Shown here one piece after another: positions 6,506 through 15,454 of a DNA stretch of 64,000 bases. Position numbers and translations under genes: made by a program. A model generated the notes under the pieces. It searched no databases. It was not told where the DNA came from and worked only from the letters and a program-made list of their open reading frames with translations. The first letter of the stretch is position 1. Each line of letters begins with the position of its first letter. The stretch covers positions 744,001 through 808,000 of the forward strand of contig NZ_JBHUDY010000001.1 in assembly GCF_042678385.1 (NCBI RefSeq), in the 5' to 3' direction. Source of the stretch: Sphingomonas_B tabacisoli (lineage in GTDB: Bacteria; Pseudomonadota; Alphaproteobacteria; Sphingomonadales; Sphingomonadaceae).

Positions 6506-9082
6506 TTGCAATCTGCGTTAAGAACGCTACCTTACGAAACGCTCCGGCACGATGGTGGTCGCTCCGGCATCCGTCAGGAGACCAGCATCGAACAGCGGCA
6601 CATCTTAATCGCGGAAAGTCCTGCCGATCCCCGAACCGAGTTCCTTGCCGGAGGCGGTGAGATGGGTGCGCGGATTCGCGAATTCGACTGGTCCGCTACG
6701 GCGATGGGGTCGCCCGAGCTTTGGCCGCAGTCATTGCGGTCGGCGCTGTCGATCTGCCTGCACTCCAGCTTCCCAACATGCATATATTGGGGTCCAGAGC
6801 TGCGCCTCCTTTACAACGATGCCTGGTCGCCGATCCCGGCGGAGCGCCATCCTTGGGCGCTCGGGCAGCCTGCAGAGGCAGTTTGGACGGACATCTGGCA
6901 GGTCGTCGGGCCGCAGTTCATGCGCGTCTTCACGACGGGTGAGGGCTTCTCGACATTTGATCAGATGCTGCCGATGGAACGCGGCGGCATCGTACGAGAG
7001 ACTTACTGGAATTACAGTCTTACCCCTATCCGCGGCGAAGACGGCGTTGTTGTCGGCGTGTTCAACCAGGGGCACGAGACAACCGACCGCGTTCTGGCTG
7101 AGCGTAGATCGGTAGAAGAGCGTGAACGCCTGGGGCGCATGTTCGACCAAGCTCCGGGCTTCATGGCGATGCTTCGTGGCCCCGATCATGTGTTTGAGCT
7201 GGCCAATGCGGCCTATCTGCGGTTGATCGGCCAGCGCGACGTCATTGGCCGGCGCGTCCGCGACGCGCTGCCCGAAGTCGACGGTCAAGGGTATTTCGAG
7301 ACGCTCGACAATGTTTACGCCACCGGCGAAGCATTTGCCGGAACCGCACTGCCAGTAGAGCTTCGGCGAACGCCTGACGGTCCGACAGAACGCCGCTTCG
7401 TCGATCTCATCTATCAGCCAATTACGGACGTCGCCGGAAGAATATCAGGGATCTTCGTTCAGGGCACGGACGTGACCGAACGCGTCGCCGCCGAAAGCGG
7501 CCTCCGGGAAAGCGAGGCTCGCTTTCGTGAGCTTATCGAGCATGCGCCAGATAAGATGTGGGTCAATGAGCCCAATGGATCGGTCGCTTATTTCAACGCG
7601 GCGTGGCGGGAATATACCGGCCATCCCGTGACCCCTGAGGGGCTGTCCTGGACAGAGGCATTTCACCCCCAGGATCGCGCGCTGCTCTTGAAGCAAAGGA
7701 CTCAGGCCATCGCGGCCGGTGTCCCCTATATCGTTGAGGCCCGGATGCGACGGGTCATTGATGGATCATGGCGCTGGCACGTATGCCGAGTGGCTCCTAT
7801 TCGCCGGGACGGAGCAATCTTTGCTTGGGCGGGGATGGCCGCCGACATCGATGATGTGCGCAGCGCCCAACATGCACTCGCCAATTTGAACAAGACTCTG
7901 GAAACTCGCGTCGCAGAACGCACCGCCGAGCTCGAAGCGGCGCACGAACAGCTGCGGCACGCTCAAAAGATGGAGGCAATAGGCCAGCTCACGGGCGGAC
8001 TTGCTCACGACCTCAACAACATGTTGACTGTCGTGACCGGCAATCTCGACATGGCACGGATACACCTTGCCGGTGAAGATGAAGCGCGGGTGCAGCGTGC
8101 GATCGCGAACGCGACGCGCGGTGCCGAAAGCGCAGGCTCGTTGACACGGCGGCTGCTTGCATTCGCGCGACGACAGCCGCTTAACCCTCAAACTCTCGAT
8201 ACTGCTAACCTCGTGGGCGGAATGACGGATCTGCTCATGCGGGCCTTGGGAGAGACCGTACAACTGCGTGTGACGTCTCGTCGCCCATCAAGCCCTATCC
8301 ACGTCGACGCACATCAGCTCGAAAATGCGATCGTCAATCTGGCCGTAAATGCTCGCGACGCGATGCCCGCCGGTGGCGAGCTTGAGATCACCATTGATGA
8401 AGTCGCCCTCGGCAGCCCCGAGGCGAAGCAGCTCGATCTCCCAAGCGGAGACTACATCGAAATTGCGATTGCGGACACCGGGAGTGGCATGTCGGAAGAT
8501 GTTCTCGCGCGTGTTTTTGAGCCGTTCTTCACGACCAAAGAGCAGGGCAAAGGCACCGGGCTTGGCCTCAGCATGGTCTATGGCTTCACCAAGCAGAGCG
8601 GCGGCTCGGTTTCGGTGGACAGCCGGCTCGGGGCGGGCACCACAGTGCGTTTGTTGTTTCCACGCGTTTCGGAACCGACGCTGCGCATCGCACCGGCCGA
8701 TCTCACTGCTGATGCTCATGGCGGCTCGGAGAGCGTTCTTCTCGTCGAAGACCAGGACGACGTCGCAGAGCTGGCGACAAGCATTCTCAGGGAGGCCGGC
8801 TATCGGGTTGAACGCGTAGCGACGGGGGAGGAGGCTCTAGGCCGGCTCCGTGATTTCGCGGACCTCGATCTGATATTCACTGATGTTGTGATGCCTGGCG
8901 GCGTCAGCGGTATTGCCCTCGCGAAAGCTGCGCGAGAGCGACTTCCGAAAGCAAAGGTGCTTCTAACGAGCGGCTATTCGACGGAGCCACTGGAACTCGC
9001 CGGCGACTTCTCGTTCCTCTCCAAGCCTTATCGCCGACCGGATCTGTTGGCAAAGGTGCGCGCGGTACTCGACGGGGGCTAG
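6506..9082 (+). CDS. Multi-PAS hybrid histidine kinase with receiver domain
   Basis: Up to 858 residues, no membrane segments. Three PAS-type sensor modules are recognisable: a first (~60-205) opening with the family signature FLAGGGEMGARIREFDW, a second (~210-325) and a third (~335-455). A coiled coil leads to HisKA with GGLAHDLNNML (His501), a HATPase domain (GKGTGLGLSMVYGF) and a C-terminal receiver (phosphoacceptor Asp793 in FTDVVMPGG, Lys in SKPYRR). Domain order from HisKA onward matches the divergent LOV kinase, suggesting a shared ancestor. The start is unsure: TTG at 6506 is the only codon that keeps the conserved FLAGGGEMG; ATG at 6662 follows a GGAGG but would cut into that motif. 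Ligand and target are unknown. Confidence 0.87.
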   Translation: MQSALRTLPYETLRHDGGRSGIRQETSIEQRHILIAESPADPRTEFLAGGGEMGARIREFDWSATAMGSPELWPQSLRSALSICLHSSFPTCIYWGPELRLLYNDAWSPIPAERHPWALGQPAEAVWTDIWQVVGPQFMRVFTTGEGFSTFDQMLPMERGGIVRETYWNYSLTPIRGEDGVVVGVFNQGHETTDRVLAERRSVEERERLGRMFDQAPGFMAMLRGPDHVFELANAAYLRLIGQRDVIGRRVRDALPEVDGQGYFETLDNVYATGEAFAGTALPVELRRTPDGPTERRFVDLIYQPITDVAGRISGIFVQGTDVTERVAAESGLRESEARFRELIEHAPDKMWVNEPNGSVAYFNAAWREYTGHPVTPEGLSWTEAFHPQDRALLLKQRTQAIAAGVPYIVEARMRRVIDGSWRWHVCRVAPIRRDGAIFAWAGMAADIDDVRSAQHALANLNKTLETRVAERTAELEAAHEQLRHAQKMEAIGQLTGGLAHDLNNMLTVVTGNLDMARIHLAGEDEARVQRAIANATRGAESAGSLTRRLLAFARRQPLNPQTLDTANLVGGMTDLLMRALGETVQLRVTSRRPSSPIHVDAHQLENAIVNLAVNARDAMPAGGELEITIDEVALGSPEAKQLDLPSGDYIEIAIADTGSGMSEDVLARVFEPFFTTKEQGKGTGLGLSMVYGFTKQSGGSVSVDSRLGAGTTVRLLFPRVSEPTLRIAPADLTADAHGGSESVLLVEDQDDVAELATSILREAGYRVERVATGEEALGRLRDFADLDLIFTDVVMPGGVSGIALAKAARERLPKAKVLLTSGYSTEPLELAGDFSFLSKPYRRPDLLAKVRAVLDGG

Positions 9083-9338
9083 GCCATTCAAGCCTTGCTC
9101 GGGACTGACTTGCGTCCGCTTTGGGACGAAAGCAACGTTACCGCCGGCCAGTGCGATCGTCCACTACGCGCCTTATTATCGGGCATTCAGCGCGGTCCAA
9201 TGCGAACCTTGAAGCGGTCAATGATTAGCGCGTCAGGTTCCAGCCTCCAGCGTGCGGCCTCGGCCTCGCGTGAACCCGTGCGGATTGCCCGCGGGTGCAT
9301 GCATGATATCAAGCCACGGGGAACGGGGGAGATGAAGG

Positions 9339-10055
9339 ATGGCGACTTTCGTCCTGGTGCACGGTGCCTGGCACGGCAGTTGGTGTTGGACGCGCGTAAG
9401 GCGCGCTCTGCTTGATCAAGGGCATCAGGTATTTACTCCCACGCTCAGTGGCGTCGGAGAGCAAAGCCACGCGCTATCCCCCGACATCAATCTTCAGCGG
9501 CACGTTGACGATGTCGCCAACCTAATTCGTTGGGAAGAACTCGATTCGGTGATCCTCTGCGGCCATTCTTATGGCGGATGCGTGATCAGCGGCGTCGCCG
9601 AGGTGCTGCCCGATCGCATCGCAGCTTTGGCCTATCTCGATGCCTTCTTGCTGGAAGATGGCGAATGCCTCCACGACCTGCTCCCCGTCGAGCACCGCGA
9701 ACTGCAACTCAGTCTTGCGAACGAGTTTGGGGAAGGCTGGCGTGTGCCGCCGATTCCGGCCGAGGTGTTCGCTGTCAATGCACAGGATCGGGGTTGGGTG
9801 GACCAGCAGTGCACACCGCAGCCGCTGGCCACCTTCCAGCAGCGTATTCAATTGAAAGGCGGTGTGTCGCCCATTTTGCGAAACCACTTCATCTATGCGT
9901 CGGGGTGGGAAGGAACGCCGTTTGGCATCTCCTATGAACGCGCGAAGAACCGCGGGTGGACGACGAGCGAGATTGCATGCGGGCACGACGTGATGCTGGA
10001 CCGCCCCGAGGCTCTCACGTCAGAGTTGATCGCACTAGCAAGCGCCGCCAGCTGA
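9339..10055 (+). CDS. Alpha/beta hydrolase (esterase-like), 238 aa
   Basis: A single-domain alpha/beta hydrolase of the small esterase type (salicylate esterase / pyrethroid hydrolase-like). It opens with FVLVHGAWHGSWCW (oxyanion region). The nucleophile elbow GHSYGG lies near residue 75, and the catalytic His is in ACGHDVMLDRP near the C-terminus; the acid is probably in the preceding strand. There is no signal peptide, so it is cytoplasmic. A GGGGGAG ribosome site precedes the ATG at 9339. It stands alone: 256 bp upstream and 208 bp downstream hold no gene I can see. The substrate cannot be told from sequence. Confidence 0.82.
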   Translation: MATFVLVHGAWHGSWCWTRVRRALLDQGHQVFTPTLSGVGEQSHALSPDINLQRHVDDVANLIRWEELDSVILCGHSYGGCVISGVAEVLPDRIAALAYLDAFLLEDGECLHDLLPVEHRELQLSLANEFGEGWRVPPIPAEVFAVNAQDRGWVDQQCTPQPLATFQQRIQLKGGVSPILRNHFIYASGWEGTPFGISYERAKNRGWTTSEIACGHDVMLDRPEALTSELIALASAAS

Positions 10056-10263
10056 TCAGCCGTTTGGCTGCTGCTAGCACTCGATTGACCTAAACGGGAT
10101 CGCTGGCCACGATCGATCAGCGAACGGTTCAGCCTGGCAGTTAGGCGCCTCAATATCGGTCGTTCAACGAGGTCGCACATGGCTCCAATACCGGACGTTC
10201 TGACATGGATTGCTCGCCTTCGAGCGCAGAAGCCACACAGCTCCGAATAGGCGACTAGGCGGC

Positions 10264-11241
10264 TCAGATCGACGGCGCGACGCGCCACTCCTCGATGTGC
10301 GGTTCGGCGCCCGGTGATCTGGTTTCGGCGCGGCTGCTGGCGATGGTCAAGGTGGTATAGGCGGGCACATCCTTGGTTACCCAGACGTTTCCGCCCAGCA
10401 CTGCTCCCTTGCCGATCGTTACCCGGCCGAGCACCGTGGCGCCCGCATAGATTACAACATCGTCCTCAATGATGGGGTGACGGGCCGGGTCGGCCAATAT
10501 CGCACCGTGGGCGTCCGTCGCGAAACTTTTCGCGCCGAGAGTCACTGCTTGATATAGACGCACATTGTTGCCGATGATCGCAGTTTCCCCAATCACGACT
10601 CCTGTACCATGATCGATGAAGAAGCCGCGCCCAATCGTGGCTCCGGGGTGGATGTCAATACCGGTGCGGGAATGCGCGATCTCGGCGATGATCCGCGCCA
10701 CAAGCGGCGCGCCCAGTTGGAAAAGTTCATGCGCCAGGCGATGATGGATCACCGCAATGAGGCACGGATAGCAAAGCAGCACTTCATCGACGCTGCGTGC
10801 CGCAGGGTCCCCGTCATAAGCCGCCTCGACATCCGTATCGAGCAGCTCGCGCAGCGCGGGCAGGCGCGCAGCGAACTGCGTCACAATATTCTCTACGGCG
10901 ACATCGGTGGCCGGGCTCGATTTATCGGCAAGCGAATAGTTCAGTTCGAGCCGGATTTGCGCCGCGAGCTGGGACAAGGCGGTTTCGAGTGTCGCCTCGA
11001 CGAACCTGTCCTCCGCCGCCAACGTCACTTCAGGTGGCCCCAGACGGAGCGGGAACAGCGCGGCGGCGAGCAGTCCAACGATGCGATCAAGCGAACGGCG
11101 CGATGGGAAGCCCTGCGTGCCATATTCCGCATGCCGATCATGGCGCGTGCGCCACTTTTCACGAGCATCGCGCAGTCCGGCAATGGCCGCCGAAGTGTCC
11201 CAAGGCTCATGGACCCGTTCGCTCGAATTCTGCTCGGTCAT
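10264..11241 (-). CDS. epsC: Serine O-acetyltransferase, EpsC type
   Basis: Transfers acetyl from acetyl-CoA to L-serine, giving O-acetylserine for cysteine synthesis. At 325 residues it is the long EpsC form. An alpha-helical N-terminal region (~1-190, including HHRLAHELFQLG) is followed by a left-handed beta-helix of hexapeptide repeats (~195-300). The catalytic region reads HSRTGIDIHPGATIGRGFF, then IDHGTGVVIGE. The C-terminal tail is atypical and ends in EEWRVAPSI. The sulfide-producing operon at 42827-46677 would supply the other substrate for cysteine synthesis, but the genes are not linked. Only 76 bp separate its start from a truncated phosphatase fragment, which suggests a rearrangement just upstream. 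Confidence 0.88.
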   Translation of the reverse strand: MTEQNSSERVHEPWDTSAAIAGLRDAREKWRTRHDRHAEYGTQGFPSRRSLDRIVGLLAAALFPLRLGPPEVTLAAEDRFVEATLETALSQLAAQIRLELNYSLADKSSPATDVAVENIVTQFAARLPALRELLDTDVEAAYDGDPAARSVDEVLLCYPCLIAVIHHRLAHELFQLGAPLVARIIAEIAHSRTGIDIHPGATIGRGFFIDHGTGVVIGETAIIGNNVRLYQAVTLGAKSFATDAHGAILADPARHPIIEDDVVIYAGATVLGRVTIGKGAVLGGNVWVTKDVPAYTTLTIASSRAETRSPGAEPHIEEWRVAPSI

Positions 11242-11317
11242 TGTTTCTCCCGAACGGGGATGTAACGGGTCACGCGCCGGCTTCCAGCAGCCGAATCTTG
11301 CAGACTAACAGTCTTCA

Positions 11318-11647
11318 CTATCTGCCACTGGGCGCTTGATAATCGATGCTCGGTACCGAGACATCGCGAATCGGCAGGTGCAGCCAGTCCATGCGACGGC
11401 TACGAACGGCATCGCCGAGCCCGCTGACGCGGAGCGTGTTGAGCTCATGGGCCTCGACGAGAGTGACCACGGCAGCGGCGCCCGACTCGGCGATCGCCTG
11501 GACGTCGACATCAAGGTCACGGTCCCATGCGCCGGTCGCCGCCGCGGGCTGTTTCTCGCCCGGGCAGAAGGTGATGCCGATACGGCCCATGCCATCGCCG
11601 GCTGAGACTTGGGCGATCTCCAGTGGGTGAGAGAGGCTGGTTCGCAC
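11318..11647 (-). pseudogene. Truncated dual-specificity phosphatase-like gene
   Basis: A 109-residue frame that begins like the CDKN3-type tyrosine/dual-specificity phosphatases found next to NUDIX genes: GITFCPGEKQP, WDRDLDVDVQAI, AVVTLVEAHEL, and HLPIRDVSVP at residues ~90-99. Full-length relatives continue with a helix and the P-loop active site HCxxGxxR. Here the frame ends a few residues after the last motif, and only 76 bp remain before the next gene, so the catalytic half is gone. The start is GTG at 11647, overlapping the stop of the NUDIX gene (TAGTG), which shows the two were once translationally coupled. It is likely a relic left by a deletion or replacement. Confidence 0.65.
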
Positions 11648-12351
11648 TATTGGGTGACTTTCAGGCGATAGAGCTCCGCAGGCCGGAAGCGGTGGCCGCT
11701 TTCCTGGCGGCCGGTCGGCTCCAACCGGCCGGTGCCGAGCATGCGCGTACGGAACGCCGGCTTGTTGAGCGGGCGGCCCAGAATGACCTCGTGGACTTCC
11801 TGAAGCTCGCGCAGCGTGAACTCTTGTGGCAGCAGCGCAAAGGCGACGTCGGACCAGTCGAGCTTAGCGCGCAGTCGATCAACGGCGGTGGCGACGATCT
11901 GTCCGTGATCGAACGGGAGAGTGAGCCGGACACCGTCGTTCGTGAACACTCCCGCGCCGCCGTCGGTAAAGTTGACTGTGGCGAGGTCGCGGTGATCGGG
12001 ATCGATATGACCAAGCGCCGAATGGGGCAACAGTGCGAAATAGGCGACGCTGATTACGCGCATGCGCGGATCACGTTTGACGTCCCCAAAGGTGTAGAGC
12101 TGCTCCAGGAACGTGGGCGGCATGCCTGCCTTGTCGCGCAGCACGCGCTGCGCGGCTTCGTCCAGGGTCTCGTCCATGGGGACGAAGCTTCCCGGCAGGG
12201 CAAACTGATGTATGAACGGGTGCTCGGTGCGCTCGACGAGCAGCACCTGCAAGGAGCGATCCCGGATCGTGAGCAGCACTAGGTCGACGGTCACCGACGG
12301 CCGCTCGAATGCGCTCGGGTCGTAGCTGGCGATAAAGTCTGATTCGTTCAC
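11647..12351 (-). CDS. NUDIX-domain protein with NrtR-type winged helix
   Basis: A 234-residue protein with an N-terminal NUDIX domain (~15-150) and a C-terminal winged helix (~155-230; FTLRELQEVHEVILGRPL, then NKPAFRTRML). This is the architecture of NrtR, a repressor of NAD metabolism genes whose NUDIX fold senses ADP-ribose. The NUDIX box region around LPGSFVPMDETLDEAAQRVL keeps Glu and Ala positions but departs from a full catalytic consensus, as in regulators that have lost hydrolase activity. It may regulate NAD salvage genes located elsewhere. The GTG start at 12351 follows a promoter-like pair (12361-12389), implying an almost leaderless mRNA. It is followed directly by a truncated phosphatase. 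Confidence 0.8.
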   Translation of the reverse strand: MNESDFIASYDPSAFERPSVTVDLVLLTIRDRSLQVLLVERTEHPFIHQFALPGSFVPMDETLDEAAQRVLRDKAGMPPTFLEQLYTFGDVKRDPRMRVISVAYFALLPHSALGHIDPDHRDLATVNFTDGGAGVFTNDGVRLTLPFDHGQIVATAVDRLRAKLDWSDVAFALLPQEFTLRELQEVHEVILGRPLNKPAFRTRMLGTGRLEPTGRQESGHRFRPAELYRLKVTQ

Positions 12352-12360
12352 AGACCGGCT

Positions 12361-12389
12361 TAGTTAGACGTAACAGAAATATAAGTCAA
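12361..12389 (-). promoter_or_regulatory. Possible sigma-70-type promoter for the NUDIX gene
   Basis: On the reverse strand TTGACT (12389-12384) and TAACTA (12366-12361) are separated by 17 nt in an AT-rich island. The predicted start lies only a few bases before the GTG at 12351, so the message may be leaderless. An NrtR operator could overlap here, but I see no clean palindrome. Confidence 0.35.
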
Positions 12390-12408
12390 ACACGTCTTTC
12401 TTTGCACC

Positions 12409-12598
12409 CCGCGCGATCGAGCGGCCGGATGGCAGCAGGGTCGTCAGTTTCAAGAACGGCTATGGCGCGTGGTCCGCACCTTCTCGATGATCCCGGAGGG
12501 CACCGGCACCCGAATCGAGATCCGATACTATGGCATCCAGGTGCCCGGCCCCTGGAAGCGTTGCGTTGGCCTGAAGCCGCCCAAGCAGGGCCCCTGAG
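12409..12598 (+). pseudogene. Decayed coding fragment, interrupted by a frameshift
   Basis: Two adjacent frames read like parts of one protein. The first (from about 12409) gives IERPDGSRVVSFKNGYG. The next frame (12470-12598) gives MIPEGTGTRIEIRYYG, then VPGPWKRCVGLKPPKQGP before a TGA. The style (EGTGTRIEIRYYG) recalls the last strands of an SRPBCC-type protein, but the match is loose. No start codon or ribosome site serves the whole. Probably a remnant of a lost gene in this patchy region. Confidence 0.35.
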
Positions 12599-12646
12599 TG
12601 GCCTATCCCACTCCCCCCATCGTCAACTCCTGGCTCGGAGGCGAGC

Positions 12647-12868
12647 ATGAATCCAAGCGAATGGAACACTAAGCAGAGGACGACGGCCGTCGCCGTAGTG
12701 GTTATCTTTCTGTATTGCCTCGCCCACTTTCCCGCGTCTGATCCTAACTGGGGTTTCCTTTCCTGGGCCCTCATCTCGTTGATCGCAACGGTGGTCATCG
12801 TTGTGATATTCGCACTCGTCGTACGTGTTATCCGGTGGGTGCTCGCAGGTCGCGACAACGATTGGTGA
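12647..12868 (+). CDS. Small membrane protein, 73 aa, function unknown
   Basis: Two predicted membrane helices, roughly residues 12-28 (TTAVAVVVIFLYCLAHF) and 40-65 (WALISLIATVVIVV onward), joined by a short loop, with a basic C-terminal segment RVIRWVLAGRDNDW. The ATG at 12647 has a good GGAGG site 6 bases upstream, which makes it more than a chance frame. It lies between a decayed fragment and a convergent zinc-ribbon gene near a tRNA, so it may be accessory DNA. No family recognised. Confidence 0.55.
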   Translation: MNPSEWNTKQRTTAVAVVVIFLYCLAHFPASDPNWGFLSWALISLIATVVIVVIFALVVRVIRWVLAGRDNDW

Positions 12869-12954
12869 CGATGAGCGGCCAGAAATGTCAGCTTGCCCTG
12901 TGCTGTCGGATGCGCCTGCTCCTAGAGCGCCGCCTCAAAAGCCCGGCAGGACCC

Positions 12955-13767
12955 TCAGTCCTCTTCGTCATCGTTTTCGATCAATAGAGCGCCGGGAGCC
13001 ATTTCGATAAAGGAGGCCTTAGGCTTGGGGAACGGCTTCAACCCATGTCTCTCGGCGTCCGACTTCGGCCGGAACGGCACAACGTCCTCCTGTAAGTGAA
13101 TCCAGTTTCCCGTGACCGTGATGCAATGTTCCACGCTGGCCTCGGCTCGCTCGCCGGACAGCCGGGACTGCAGCTCTGCCAGTTCAGCCTTCAGCGCTCC
13201 AAACGTCGTGCAGTGCATGCGTTTTGGTCGGCCAAGACCGACCCGCGTGCTAAGGCGATCGAGCTTTTCCCATGCAGCCGCCTCCGAGCCGATTGCCTGA
13301 TCTCGATAGCGTAGCTGGCTGCAAGTCCTACACATCCACTTTTCCATGCAAACAAGGACAGGCTTGTTCATTCGGCACTCTTCGCATACGAGCATGTTCC
13401 ATGATCGCACATTCTTGAGGTTCTTCGATGTATAAATATCCAAGGATGCATGTACGCAACTTTCGTCCCACTCCGAATTCCAATGGGAATAGATCAAGAG
13501 ACGCTTTCTCGTGTGCAGTTTTTCATCGGAATGGCCGAGGCGTACTCCATGAGTGGTGATCCATATACAACGCGATCTCCCGGTCTTAAGCGCCTTTGCT
13601 GCCTCAGCGGCCTTTAGGCGCGGGCGCGCTTCCAGGTAAGGCGGCCGATTGTCGTCATCGTCTTTGGGAGGCTTGATGGTCTCTCTTTTTTTATAGCGCG
13701 AAAGTGGTGCTCCGCAATATTTCGAAAACTCGGTCGAAATGTGGGCAGTTTGTCGTGAGGAGACCAA
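12955..13767 (-). CDS. Zinc-ribbon protein of mobile-element type, function unknown
   Basis: About 270 residues. The middle carries a two-knuckle zinc ribbon, CEEC (about residue 128) and CRTC (about residue 146), followed by SQLRYRDQ and a helical stretch LGRPKRMHCTTFGALKAEL. This resembles small zinc-ribbon proteins that often sit beside integrases and prophage genes; I do not know their function. The N-terminus is charged and disordered-looking, and the C-terminus ends in an acidic run (ENDDEED). The only in-frame start is a TTG at 13767 with no ribosome site, so the 5' end may be wrong or damaged. Its base composition is clearly more AT-rich than its neighbours. It lies just downstream of tRNA-Ser(CGA), a common integration target, so recent transfer is likely. 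Confidence 0.6.
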   Translation of the reverse strand: MVSSRQTAHISTEFSKYCGAPLSRYKKRETIKPPKDDDDNRPPYLEARPRLKAAEAAKALKTGRSRCIWITTHGVRLGHSDEKLHTRKRLLIYSHWNSEWDESCVHASLDIYTSKNLKNVRSWNMLVCEECRMNKPVLVCMEKWMCRTCSQLRYRDQAIGSEAAAWEKLDRLSTRVGLGRPKRMHCTTFGALKAELAELQSRLSGERAEASVEHCITVTGNWIHLQEDVVPFRPKSDAERHGLKPFPKPKASFIEMAPGALLIENDDEED

Positions 13768-13910
13768 TTCTGGCGATATGCGCTGTTCGTCATGGCTGCA
13801 GCCTTGCTCGCGCCACTTGCGGAGACGCGGAGACGTTCCGCTAAGTCGATGTAGAGCTTCCGCTTATTGCTGCAATGCGCCCCATCGGTGATCGGGGCAG
13901 CGCGACGGAA

Positions 13911-14000
<90 letters not shown>

Positions 14001-14055
14001 GCGAGATGATCGGGCCCGTCGAACGCGGCCGGTCGAATGAAGCGGTGCCCCTAGC

Positions 14056-14081
14056 GGAACGGGACAGCACACACAAGCGTC
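14056..14081 (+). promoter_or_regulatory. EcfG-like promoter GGAAC-N17-CGTC before hspQ
   Basis: GGAAC at 14056-14060 and CGTC at 14078-14081 with 17 nt between them, one mismatch from the EcfG consensus. The predicted transcript would start near 14088, about 33 nt before the ATG at 14121. Confidence 0.4.
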
Positions 14082-14120
14082 TGCTTGCGTGAGGTCGCGC
14101 GCGACCTAAATAGGTGCGTA

Positions 14121-14492
14121 ATGAACAGAACATCCGCCTTGCCAGACACCGGGATCGTGGCGCCGCCGATCGTCCATGCGCGCTTTGGCGTGGGGCAGGT
14201 GGTGCGGCACCGCTTATTCGATTTCCGCGGCGTCGTGTTCGATATCGACCCGGTCTTCGCCAATTCCGAAGAATGGTATCAATCGATCCCCGAGGATGCG
14301 CGGCCGCGCAAGGACCAGCCTTTCTATCACCTGCTCGCCGAGAATGCGGAGAGCAGCTACATCGCCTACGTCAGCCAGCAGAACCTGCTGCCGGACGATG
14401 GCGAGGAGCCGGTCAACCATCCGGCGATCGCCGGATTGTTCGAGGCGTTTCGCGACGGACGCTATCAGCTCCGCCGCGAGCACCGGCACTAG
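14121..14492 (+). CDS. hspQ: Heat shock protein HspQ / hemimethylated-DNA-binding domain protein
   Basis: A 123-residue protein of the HspQ/YccV family. The conserved core reads HARFGVGQVVRHRLFDFRG, then VVFDIDPVF, EEWYQSI, and QPFYHLLAEN with YIAYVSQQNLLPD. In E. coli HspQ binds hemimethylated oriC DNA in vitro and acts as an enhancer of Lon proteolysis. ATG at 14121 is preferred over an upstream GTG because the family core begins shortly after it and an AGGTG lies 5-9 bases upstream. A candidate stress promoter lies at 14056-14081. It is convergent with the Crp/Fnr regulator, only 9 bp away. Confidence 0.9.
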   Translation: MNRTSALPDTGIVAPPIVHARFGVGQVVRHRLFDFRGVVFDIDPVFANSEEWYQSIPEDARPRKDQPFYHLLAENAESSYIAYVSQQNLLPDDGEEPVNHPAIAGLFEAFRDGRYQLRREHRH

Positions 14493-14501
14493 GCTCCGAT
14501 C

Positions 14502-15290
14502 CTAGCCTGCCTTAGCATCGGTTACGCGCTGCGGCCGGGTGTCAGGCAGGACCGCGCGGAAGTGGTTCTGCACGGCTGAATAGCATTCGCACGCGCATTG
14601 CTCGATCGCGGCGCGGTCGAGGATCACCATGCGGCCGCGGCTATAGCTGATCAGTCCGCGTTCCTGCAGCACGCGCGCCACGCCGCTGACGGTGGTGCGC
14701 TGCACGCCCAGCATCTCTGCAAGATATTCCTGGGTGAGCGCGATTTCGTCCGAATCGACCCGGTCGTGCGTGGTCAGCAGCCAGCGGCATAGCCGCGCGT
14801 CGATCGCATGAAGGGCGTTGCAGGCAACGGACTGCATGGTCTGGGCGAGCAGCGTGTCGGCATAGCGGCTGAACAGATCGCGGATTACGATCGAGCGCTC
14901 CTTGGCGCTCTCCAGAGCTGCAGTCTCCAGCTTCAGCGCCGTGCCGCCGATCTGCACGACCGCGCGCGCAAAGGCAGGCTTGTTGCCGGCGCTGACGATG
15001 CCGCCGATCGCGCCTTCGCGGCCGATCGTCGCGGCTTCGACCGCCCGGCCGTCCGCCATCGTCACCACCAGCGAGGCGACCACGCCCGGGCCGGGGAAAT
15101 AGGTGTGGGAAACGTCCTCGCCGGGTTCGAACAGCACATCGCCGCGTCCCAACAGCACGGCAGACATCGACGGTTCCAATATGGCCCGTTCGGCCGGCTT
15201 CAGACTTGCCAGCAGACGGTTGCCCGCAAACTGCAGCGCGACGTTCAGGGTAGCGACGTCGTTGCGCCCGTTGTTATTCTCGTTGCTCAT
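14502..15290 (-). CDS. Crp/Fnr-family transcriptional regulator
   Basis: 262 residues: an N-terminal cyclic-nucleotide-binding-like domain (~20-150) and a C-terminal winged HTH (~170-235; LTQEYLAEMLGVQRTTVSGVARVLQERGLI). The cysteine pattern of Fnr's iron-sulfur cluster is absent at the N-terminus, and the cAMP-binding signature is not conserved, so the effector is unknown. Two cysteines near the C-terminus (QCACEC) are unusual. The ATG at 15290 is chosen over an upstream frame because GGGGGCGGA precedes it. The 164-bp region upstream (15291-15454) is locally AT-rich and probably carries its promoter. Confidence 0.85.
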   Translation of the reverse strand: MSNENNNGRNDVATLNVALQFAGNRLLASLKPAERAILEPSMSAVLLGRGDVLFEPGEDVSHTYFPGPGVVASLVVTMADGRAVEAATIGREGAIGGIVSAGNKPAFARAVVQIGGTALKLETAALESAKERSIVIRDLFSRYADTLLAQTMQSVACNALHAIDARLCRWLLTTHDRVDSDEIALTQEYLAEMLGVQRTTVSGVARVLQERGLISYSRGRMVILDRAAIEQCACECYSAVQNHFRAVLPDTRPQRVTDAKAG

Positions 15291-15454
15291 TCCGCCCCCC
15301 GGCGTGGCTGGCCCCCCGCGGGCGCAACCCATTCTTGGCGTAACGATTATCGCCCCTTAGCTTACACGTCTGTCCGCAAGTCGACATATGAACAGACAAT
15401 CATAATGTGTCTTATTGGCACAACATTTTAGATTAGCATCGGGGGCGGAACGAG

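Noticed and set aside
12402..12650. Full 82-residue open frame in this stretch
   Set aside because: Its composition is unlike a protein; other frames give better but broken coding text, so decay fits better.
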